From Nitrospirae bacterium RBG_16_43_11 (GTDB taxonomy: Bacteria > Nitrospirota > 9FT-COMBO-42-15 > HDB-SIOI813), in the NCBI GenBank assembly GCA_001805165.1, contig MHEI01000085.1, positions 642 through 5,973 of the forward strand: a stretch of DNA of 5,332 nt. Reading direction: 5' to 3'. A program made the position numbers and the translations under genes. This document shows positions 1 through 4,670 of this stretch, in pieces; positions within the stretch are counted from its first letter, which is position 1; every line of letters starts with the position of its first letter. The notes below the pieces were generated by a model that was not told the DNA's origin, did no database searches, and saw only the letters and a list, made by a program, of their open reading frames with translations.

Positions 1-383
1 CCAAACTCCTCAACAACACGTGCAACATCACTTGTTGCTTCAGTCCTGTTTCGCTGTATCCCGTCATATATCTCATCATCAAGAAGAAGTATAGAGCCAA
101 TACCTGCCATGTAAAGGGAAAACTTTTTCCATTCCGCTGCTTCCCATTGCATCGGCCTTGATAAGGTGTATTCAGTATCGAGCAGAAGTAAGCGCCCATA
201 GTCTTTGCTGAAAATGGTAGCTGTTTCATCTGCAAATACCCTCTCCGGCAAAATGTGTTGCATTAGAACCAGCAACGCAGTAATGATCAGGGCAATCCTG
301 ACAGGTCTCTTTAAGATCTCAGATTCTTTTACGTAAAGGGCAAAGAAGAAAACCCTAATCTTCAGCATGGCCAAATTTAGCAT
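1..383 (-). CDS. N-terminal part of exported PAP2-like phosphatase (partial, runs off left edge)
   Basis: The reverse strand reads open from an ATG at 383 to the window edge, giving 127 codons with the 3' end missing. A basic segment (KRPVR, residues 25-29) is followed by a hydrophobic stretch (about 30-45) and a plausible signal peptidase site after VFA (49-51). The mature part begins DETATIF and has a second hydrophobic patch near 91-101. It then reads DDEIYDGIQRNRTEATSDVA, which resembles the N-terminal region of membrane-associated PAP2 (phosphatidic acid phosphatase type 2) proteins. The diagnostic PAP2 motifs (KxxxxxxRP, PSGH, SRxxxxxHxxxD) would lie outside the window, so the family call is inference. 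A second in-frame ATG lies at 368. Neither start has a Shine-Dalgarno. The gene is divergent from the MFS permease. If the family is right, it would dephosphorylate a lipid phosphate such as phosphatidate or undecaprenyl pyrophosphate at the periplasmic face of the membrane. Confidence 0.6.
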   Translation of the reverse strand, partial: MLNLAMLKIRVFFFALYVKESEILKRPVRIALIITALLVLMQHILPERVFADETATIFSKDYGRLLLLDTEYTLSRPMQWEAAEWKKFSLYMAGIGSILLLDDEIYDGIQRNRTEATSDVARVVEEF

Positions 384-388
384 AACTC

Positions 389-417
389 ATTATAAAAAAA
401 AAGGAGTTTCATGTGTA
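389..417 (-). promoter_or_regulatory. Sigma-70-type promoter for the PAP2-like gene
   Basis: On the reverse strand a perfect TATAAT (394-389) lies 17 bases downstream of TACACA (417-412), which matches four of six bases of TTGACA. Transcription would start near 382, at or just after the ATG at 383. The message would then be almost leaderless, or translation would begin at the second ATG (368). Assigned from the sequence match alone. Confidence 0.45.
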
Positions 418-418
418 T

Positions 419-447
419 TTGACATAATAATGATTTTAGGCAAAACT
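419..447 (+). promoter_or_regulatory. Possible promoter for the MFS permease (good -35, poor -10)
   Basis: A perfect TTGACA at 419-424 lies 31 bases before the permease ATG. At 17-base spacing the -10 position (442-447) reads AAAACT, only three of six matches, so this half is weak. If used, the start point would fall within a few bases of the ATG at 456, giving a leaderless or near-leaderless mRNA. That would agree with the lack of a Shine-Dalgarno there. The -35 lies only two bases from the -35 of the divergent promoter. Confidence 0.25.
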
Positions 448-455
448 TTCCCATA

Positions 456-1853
456 ATGAGTAAAGCATCTTCTTATTCAAAAAGCCTCGTTTACGCAATC
501 AAGGATGGCATCTATTTTGCCATTATGGGTGGCGCCGGAGAAAGCTATATAAGCCCGTTTGCGATATTTCTCAAGCTGTCCAACTCCCAGATTGGACTGC
601 TTGCCTCAATCCCTCAGCTCCTCGGTGCATTTGTTCAACTGCTCTCAGTCAGCATCCTGAACAGGATAAAAGACAGGATGATCATTATGATTTACGGGGT
701 CGTTGCACAAGCCCTTGCATGGATACCGATACTCCTGCTTCCGTTAATGTTTAAACCTTATGCATCTGTTCTCCTGATAATCAGTGTTACCGCGTATTTC
801 ATCTTCGGGAACCTGGCAACTCCGCCCTGGAATAGCCTTATGGGTGATATTGTCCCTGAATCAAACCGCGGTGCATATTTCGGATATCGTAACAGGATAA
901 TGAGTATGTATAGCTTAGGTGCCATCGCACTTGGCGGCCTCCTTCTGCATGGCACTCAAAAAACCGGCATGCCATGGGTTGGCTTCTCACTCCTGTTTGT
1001 TTCAGCGGTAGTAGCACGCCTTTTATCCGCTTATTCTTTATCAAAGATGGAGAATCCCGTTTATCACGTTGACGATAAGGATGACTTCAGTTTGATTGAG
1101 TTTTTTGCAGGCTTCAGACATTCGACTTTTGTCCGCTTTGTAATCTACACCGGCCTGATGCATTTCGCTGTAATGCTGGCAGGGCCTTTCTTTGCAGTCT
1201 ACATGCTGAGAGACCTTAATTTTTCATACCTGCAATTCATGATAGTCTCTGCTGTAGCTGTACTTATTCAATACTTTACCCTGCACAACTGGGGTAAATT
1301 CGGGGATAAATTCGGGAACAGGAAGGTGCTTGAAATTACAGGTCTTACGCTTCCCATAGTACCGGTACTCTGGCTTTTAACAGACAACTTCTACTTCATA
1401 TTGTTAATTCAGATGCTGGCCGGACTTACGTGGGCAGGTTTCAGTCTCAGTATGGGGAACTTCATATACGACGCCATTCCATCTGCAAAACGTGCGAAAT
1501 GCTTTGCCATATTCAACATACTTAATGCAACAGGTATTTTCCTGGGAGGTTCAATAGGCGGTGGGTTATCGGGTTATCTGCCGGTATCTATATCAATCTT
1601 TGATACTCAGATTACAATGATATCAAACCTTCAGTGGCTATTTTTGTTTTCAGGTGTTTTAAGACTGATCATATCAATAATTTTCTTACCTACGATAATG
1701 GAAATACGGGACGTAGAACCAATTACATTCAAGGATCTCATATTCCGTATCTCAGCAATCAGACCAATTTCGGGGGTCAAATTTGATATCTTGACCGGGA
1801 ATCATAAGAAGGATGGTAATAAAAATCCCCCTTTATCAAAGGGGGATAATTGA
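456..1853 (+). CDS. Major facilitator superfamily (MFS) permease, substrate unknown
   Basis: This 465-residue integral inner-membrane protein has about twelve hydrophobic segments (roughly residues 13-38, 44-66, 73-96, 104-126, 150-167, 174-194, 226-250, 256-276, 293-308, 312-335, 350-372, 393-413). The central loop between TM6 and TM7 is acidic (VDDKDD, 205-210). WGKFGDKFGNRK (279-290) after TM8 fits the MFS loop signature GxxxDRxGxRK in the C-terminal half. GDIVPESNRGAYFGYRNR (130-147) follows TM4. Length and topology are typical of a 12-TM MFS secondary transporter. Nothing visible identifies the substrate or direction of transport. The ATG at 456 is the only plausible start: an in-frame stop lies about 11 codons upstream (420-422) with no ATG, GTG or TTG between. 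No Shine-Dalgarno precedes it. The C-terminal tail ends NPPLSKGDN, encoded by an inverted repeat that also serves as terminator of the converging gene, so the last 10-15 residues probably have no function. Confidence 0.85.
   Translation: MSKASSYSKSLVYAIKDGIYFAIMGGAGESYISPFAIFLKLSNSQIGLLASIPQLLGAFVQLLSVSILNRIKDRMIIMIYGVVAQALAWIPILLLPLMFKPYASVLLIISVTAYFIFGNLATPPWNSLMGDIVPESNRGAYFGYRNRIMSMYSLGAIALGGLLLHGTQKTGMPWVGFSLLFVSAVVARLLSAYSLSKMENPVYHVDDKDDFSLIEFFAGFRHSTFVRFVIYTGLMHFAVMLAGPFFAVYMLRDLNFSYLQFMIVSAVAVLIQYFTLHNWGKFGDKFGNRKVLEITGLTLPIVPVLWLLTDNFYFILLIQMLAGLTWAGFSLSMGNFIYDAIPSAKRAKCFAIFNILNATGIFLGGSIGGGLSGYLPVSISIFDTQITMISNLQWLFLFSGVLRLIISIIFLPTIMEIRDVEPITFKDLIFRISAIRPISGVKFDILTGNHKKDGNKNPPLSKGDN
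1820..1847 (-). terminator. Rho-independent terminator of the 108-aa gene, embedded in the MFS 3' end
   Basis: A perfect 10-bp inverted repeat (ATCCCCCTTT at 1825-1834, AAAGGGGGAT at 1838-1847) encloses a 3-base loop. Read on the reverse strand, the stem starts 22 bases after the stop codon of the 108-residue gene and runs straight into a T-rich tract (positions 1825-1821), the classic intrinsic terminator layout. On the forward strand it is followed by AATTGAGCAG, with no T tract, so it should stop reverse-strand transcription better. It lies inside the coding sequence of the converging permease. Confidence 0.7.
1825..1847. repeat. C5/G5 inverted repeat of a probable dispersed palindrome family
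   Basis: The palindrome with CCCCCTTT and AAAGGGGG arms looks like the core of short dispersed repeats common in intergenic DNA of several Nitrospirota and deltaproteobacterial genomes. When such a repeat is translated it gives peptides like the NPPLSKG seen here. Only one copy is visible in this window, so membership of a dispersed family comes from memory of similar elements and is not shown here. Confidence 0.45.
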
Positions 1854-1869
1854 GCAGCAATGCCAGGTC

Positions 1870-2196
1870 TCACTTGACAGATGGAGGAGTCTGTTTCTTA
1901 ATAACTATCTTATCCCCGGGATATTCAATTAACACCATATCATCTGATATCCTCTCACTCCTCACAGCCCCATCAATCTTGCTTTCTACCTTTACCGGCT
2001 GGTACTTTTCAACTACCTTTTTCAGTGTTTTATTTGCGTGCTCAAGTATCTCTATGACTGCATTCAGTGCATGTTGTAATTCAGTGACTGCCGACTTCCA
2101 GTCCTGCTTTGCCATATAGTAGTTAAACTTTGCAAGGTGAAGCTCCATTGCTATCTTGGATGTCTGTGGGTCACGCATCTTCTGTCCGTCTTCCAT
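1870..2196 (-). CDS. Small conserved-looking hypothetical protein, 108 aa
   Basis: I do not recognise a family. The protein is soluble, without a signal peptide or membrane segment. Residues 12-62 (SKIAMELHL to TLKKVVEKY) look like two or three amphipathic helices of the helical-repeat or four-helix type, with AKQDWKSAVTEL resembling a TPR-like helix pair. The C-terminal part (about 66-101) looks like beta-strand, with alternating hydrophobic residues (MVLIEYPGDKIVIKK). The start is well supported: ATG at 2196 lies 6 bases after AAAGGAG (2209-2203). A terminator stem begins 22 bases past the stop. The gene converges on the MFS permease with 16 bases between their stops. The complementary strand is also open (1850-2119), but the Shine-Dalgarno, the terminator and the ordinary protein composition favour this strand. 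Function unknown; a helical adaptor-like role is only a guess. Confidence 0.75.
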   Translation of the reverse strand: MEDGQKMRDPQTSKIAMELHLAKFNYYMAKQDWKSAVTELQHALNAVIEILEHANKTLKKVVEKYQPVKVESKIDGAVRSERISDDMVLIEYPGDKIVIKKQTPPSVK

Positions 2197-2202
2197 TGTA
2201 GT

Positions 2203-2209
2203 CTCCTTT
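2203..2209 (-). promoter_or_regulatory. Ribosome binding site AAAGGAG of the 108-aa gene
   Basis: AAAGGAG on the reverse strand ends 6 bases before the ATG at 2196, an optimal spacing. It fixes the start and is the only clear Shine-Dalgarno correctly placed for a gene in this window. Confidence 0.85.
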
Positions 2210-2260
2210 GCTATTCAATGATGTTTATTCCCGGTCCACAAATGCCATATAGTTTTATTC

Positions 2261-2276
2261 TGCAAAATCCGTGCAA
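2261..2276 (-). promoter_or_regulatory. Candidate sigma-54 (-24/-12) promoter for the 108-aa gene
   Basis: The reverse strand reads TTGCACGGATTTTGCA. Against the sigma-54 consensus TGGCACGNNNNTTGCW, the only mismatch is T for the first G of the GG pair; spacing to the TTGC element is exact. The start point would be near 2251-2252, leaving a leader of about 55 bases with the Shine-Dalgarno at its end. The mismatch falls in a highly conserved base, so activity is uncertain. No enhancer-binding site was recognised upstream. Confidence 0.35.
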
Positions 2277-2413
2277 GATAGTTGTTCCCCCCATTTTTAC
2301 TTAGAAAATCAATATGATGTGGTTAGAATACCAAGTCTACAGAAGAATAGATGATTACTTTTGCTACAATTGGTGAGATTTGTAGATTTTTTATACGCCC
2401 TTCCTGATTTATT

Positions 2414-3640
2414 CTACGAGCTCAATTCATCCATATTGGAGAGAACATCAGGTGGAGTTACTAATCTAACCGCATCAGCAGAATAAGGGAGACTTACGGG
2501 GATAAGAATGGTCTTGCCTTTAACAATCTTGTTTCTTTTGCTAAGCTTATTAACTTTTCTAATAGAAGAAACCGTAGTATCAAACTTTTTTGCAATTTTA
2601 CTTACACTGTCTCCTTTTATAACCTTGTATTCCTTAAATACTACCCTCTCGTAAGGCAGAAGCCTATTATAATTCTCTATGAAAACAGTTCCGATACCCT
2701 CCGGCAAACGTAAAATATACCTGGATTCGCTCAAAGGTGTAATATTGCCCTTCAATTCCGGATTAATATAATGCAGCAACTCATAATTAATACCTGAGTG
2801 TTCTGCAACAGCGTGTACATCCATCCCGCCGGGTACCTCAAGTAAATCATATTTAAATGCAGGAACTTCCATAAATGTAAACCCGAATGCCTCCGGATTC
2901 CTGGCTATTATCATTGCTGCCATAAACTTGGGGATGTAGTTTTTTGTCTCAGCCGCCAACGCCCTGCTCTGTCCTATTTCCCAGAATGTTGATGATCCGC
3001 TTTTATCAAGCACCCTTTTTATCTTTCCACTCCCGGCATTATAAGATGCCAGTGCAAGTGGCCATGTACCGAAGGTCTCATATAAGTCCTTTAGATGAAG
3101 GGCCGCCGCCTTTGTAGATTTCACGGGATCCCTCCTTTCATCAATCCAACCGTTCACCCTGAGTCCGTAACTCGCCCCGGTTGCCGCCATAAACTGCCAC
3201 ATCCCTGTAGCCCTGGCACGTGATCTGGCATTTACGTTAAACCCGCTCTCAATCAGAGGAAGAAAGGCAAGATCTTCAGGAAGACCCTCTTCTCTTAATA
3301 TTTCCTTAACAAGAGGCATATATGGCATAGACTGATCCAGCCAATGCTGGAAAAGACTGCGTCCTGACGTTGTAAAATAATTCATATACTTAGCCACCTT
3401 ATCTATCACATATGGCGGCATATTTTCTGAAGAATCAACTGCTTCTTCATTGTTGAAAATAGAACCATCAAGATATGGGAATATGGAAAAAGGATCCTCA
3501 GCGCAGACAATATCCACCCTTGCCGCAACAATAATCAGGACTAACCACAACAACACCACACTACGGCTAATGAGCGATTTAAATATATTAAATGTATTCA
3601 AGGCAGGGCTATTATAATAAAATAGGTAGTCGAAATGCAA
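2414..3640 (-). CDS. mltD: MltD-like lytic transglycosylase (SLT/GH23 domain plus LysM)
   Basis: This exported murein hydrolase would cleave the MurNAc-GlcNAc bond to leave 1,6-anhydro ends. Numbering from the TTG at 3640 (408 aa), a hydrophobic core (about 28-40) and VCA|ED (45-49) form a signal peptide for signal peptidase I; V45 before Cys46 does not suit a lipobox. The SLT domain spans about 110-245: LPLIESGFN with catalytic Glu131, GMWQF (146-150), the ALASYNAGSGKI motif (196-207) and ETKNYIPKFMAA (231-242). A degenerate LysM-like stretch (about 271-313) precedes a clear LysM (338-382, EYKVIKGDSVSKIAKKF), which would bind glycan strands. E. coli MltD is similar in size but is a lipoprotein with two LysM repeats. 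The start is uncertain: no Shine-Dalgarno precedes TTG 3640. The in-frame TTG at 3601 gives a more normal signal peptide and lies just after a perfect TATAAT. The gene is divergent from the JAMM-like gene. Confidence 0.88.
   Translation of the reverse strand: MHFDYLFYYNSPALNTFNIFKSLISRSVVLLWLVLIIVAARVDIVCAEDPFSIFPYLDGSIFNNEEAVDSSENMPPYVIDKVAKYMNYFTTSGRSLFQHWLDQSMPYMPLVKEILREEGLPEDLAFLPLIESGFNVNARSRARATGMWQFMAATGASYGLRVNGWIDERRDPVKSTKAAALHLKDLYETFGTWPLALASYNAGSGKIKRVLDKSGSSTFWEIGQSRALAAETKNYIPKFMAAMIIARNPEAFGFTFMEVPAFKYDLLEVPGGMDVHAVAEHSGINYELLHYINPELKGNITPLSESRYILRLPEGIGTVFIENYNRLLPYERVVFKEYKVIKGDSVSKIAKKFDTTVSSIRKVNKLSKRNKIVKGKTILIPVSLPYSADAVRLVTPPDVLSNMDELSS
3611..3640 (-). promoter_or_regulatory. 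Possible promoter overlapping the 5' end of the mltD-like gene
   Basis: On the reverse strand TTGCAT (3640-3635, three of six to TTGACA) is followed after 18 bases by a perfect TATAAT (3616-3611). Transcription would start near 3604. The first TTG codon would then lie outside the message, and translation would begin at or after TTG 3601. ATTATAAT here is itself palindromic, so a TATAAT also appears on the forward strand (3613-3618), though without a matching -35. Confidence 0.3.
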
Positions 3641-3665
3641 CTCATTTTATCTGCATGTAAAATCA

Positions 3666-3681
3666 TGGCATAAAAATTGCG
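3666..3681 (+). promoter_or_regulatory. Candidate sigma-54 (-24/-12) promoter for the JAMM-like/M16 operon
   Basis: TGGCATAAAAATTGCG contains TGGCA and TTGC with the required 10 bases between the invariant GG (3667-3668) and GC (3679-3680). It departs from TGGCACGNNNNTTGCW only at the C, the G and the final W. The start point would be about 3692, three bases before the ATG at 3695, giving a near-leaderless message and excluding the TTG at 3677. No activator site is recognised, although a 14-bp palindrome overlaps the predicted start point. Confidence 0.4.
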
Positions 3682-3686
3682 TTGCT

Positions 3687-3700
3687 TCTCATGCATGAGA
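3687..3700. repeat. 14-bp perfect palindrome at the JAMM-like gene start
   Basis: TCTCATGCATGAGA is its own reverse complement and has no spacer. It covers the ATG at 3695-3697 and lies in the divergent gap between the mltD-like and JAMM-like genes. It could be an operator for a dimeric repressor. A 14-bp palindrome is expected about once in three windows of this length by chance, so only its position makes it notable. Confidence 0.3.
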
Positions 3701-4666
3701 GCAGACAACCTTGACTATTACTCAGAACCCCTTCCAGGCTTCAAATTTGTTGACCGAAGAAAAAGGACAACCAGAAACAGGATAAGAAGGGTCATTAACA
3801 GTTACTGGCTTGTCCCTGTTTTTATTCTTTATCTGGAGTTCTTTACAGTTTTAATCCCCCCGGTTGATTCTCCGTTAGAAAATCTTGTAAAAAGAAACCT
3901 GTATTTTTTAAATGGCCCTGCTGTCGTATACAACTTAGTATCAATGGATTTTCCATACACACTGATCGGGCACTTTAAAGAAATCGTCGTAGTAAAAAAA
4001 TACTTTCTGGGCGTAGATCAGGTCCCATCTGCAGATATTTCAACAGCGCTCAATAATAGCAGGGAAGTTCAGGAAATACACAGAAGGATCATCGAATCAC
4101 AAGGTTACCACGATACAGAACTCGGCGGCATAGCTACTATATCTTACGGGGATAATGGTCCAAAACTTCACCTGTATGAGATTACGTCTGTAAACAAGAC
4201 CTTCTCAGACAGTCTTAAAACAGCTTCCGGATCATCGGTTGGTAAAATCCTAACCCTCTTGCAGGAAAAAGAAAACAGGGAGATACTTGCAAAGGTTGAA
4301 ATTGATGAAGACATAATAACAGGATTAGTTGATGACCTGTCTTCAAGTAAAATAAGTGATAGCAGCAAGAAGCATCTCATTCAGGACTTTATAAGGACAT
4401 ATGAGGCACATTCTCAGTTAAAGTATGTCCTGTCGCCCTTTGATTTCAAATCCTTTCTCGGTTCTGCCAGGATGGAAGGGGAATATATAGGCATATTCCA
4501 CTTCCATAACGATTATATGGAACCGCCGTCAGAAATAGACGTAGCAAACAGTTACAATGACAGGCAGATCGTGCTTACCCTTTCTGACCGTGGTATTGCC
4601 CTCTACGATGTCATTAAAGGAAAAGAGCATCTCTACCTTCTTGACACCCCGAATACCAATCTGTAA
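3695..4666 (+). CDS. Membrane-anchored JAMM/MPN-like metalloprotease of unknown family
   Basis: The protein is 323 aa, numbered from ATG 3695. A basic segment, RRKRTTRNRIRR (21-32), precedes one strong transmembrane helix (about 37-56, YWLVPVFILYLEFF). By the positive-inside rule the remaining 265 residues lie in the periplasm. Near the C-terminus, HFHNDYMEPPSEID (269-282) fits the JAMM signature H-x-H-x7-S-x2-D exactly (His269, His271, Ser279, Asp282). It is preceded by the strand EYIGIF and followed by NDRQIVLTLSDRGIALYDV, as in Prok-JAB/MPN domains. The catalytic Glu is probably Glu142 in TELGGIATISY, matching the usual E-x-GG strand, with helix REVQEIHRRIIES before it. Glu142 and His269 are 127 residues apart, implying an inserted helical segment (about 175-250). 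JAMM proteins are zinc peptidases that often remove ubiquitin-like tails; no substrate is evident here. The M16 gene follows after 4 bases. A TTG at 3677 would add six residues. The family call is motif-based inference. Confidence 0.6.
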   Translation: MRADNLDYYSEPLPGFKFVDRRKRTTRNRIRRVINSYWLVPVFILYLEFFTVLIPPVDSPLENLVKRNLYFLNGPAVVYNLVSMDFPYTLIGHFKEIVVVKKYFLGVDQVPSADISTALNNSREVQEIHRRIIESQGYHDTELGGIATISYGDNGPKLHLYEITSVNKTFSDSLKTASGSSVGKILTLLQEKENREILAKVEIDEDIITGLVDDLSSSKISDSSKKHLIQDFIRTYEAHSQLKYVLSPFDFKSFLGSARMEGEYIGIFHFHNDYMEPPSEIDVANSYNDRQIVLTLSDRGIALYDVIKGKEHLYLLDTPNTNL

Positions 4667-4670
4667 TATA

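Larger units (their letters stand above)
2197..2413. other. Intergenic region between the 108-aa gene and the mltD-like gene
   Basis: These 217 bases are AT-rich and contain no credible coding sequence. They hold the Shine-Dalgarno and sigma-54-like site of the 108-residue gene. A weak hairpin (CTACAA 2364-2369, TTGTAG 2380-2385, 10-base loop) is followed on the forward strand by ATTTTTTAT. No strong terminator is visible immediately after the mltD-like stop, so transcription from that gene could read on into the small gene, which has the same orientation. Confidence 0.5.

Noticed and set aside
401..422. AAGGAG followed by ATG TGT ATT TGA, a three-codon frame before the permease
   Set aside because: The Shine-Dalgarno-like sequence is good, but a three-residue product without a regulatory hairpin is most simply chance in an A-rich stretch. 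The spacing of four bases is also short.
758..1044. Two overlapping reverse-strand frames inside the MFS gene
   Set aside because: Both lie wholly within the well-supported permease, give proline/arginine-rich composition without motifs, and lack initiation signals.
1850..2119. Forward-strand 89-codon frame starting TTG over the MFS stop codon
   Set aside because: It is antisense to the 108-aa gene, has no Shine-Dalgarno, and its Ser/Thr/Cys-rich composition looks like a reverse-frame shadow. The reverse strand has both a ribosome binding site and a terminator.
2364..2395. Weak hairpin (CTACAA/TTGTAG) followed by ATTTTTTAT, forward-strand terminator candidate
   Set aside because: The stem has six pairs, only two of them G-C, with a 10-base loop. 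It is oriented against the genes on both sides, which are on the reverse strand.
3499..3510. Lipoprotein signal at Cys46 of the mltD-like protein, as in E. coli MltD
   Set aside because: The residues before the Cys (D-I-V) do not fit a lipobox, because the -1 position should be Gly, Ala or Ser. A normal signal peptidase I site (VCA|ED) fits better.
4168..4380. Reverse-strand 70-codon frame inside the JAMM-like gene
   Set aside because: It is a low-complexity Leu/Ser-rich shadow of the forward gene with no ribosome binding site.
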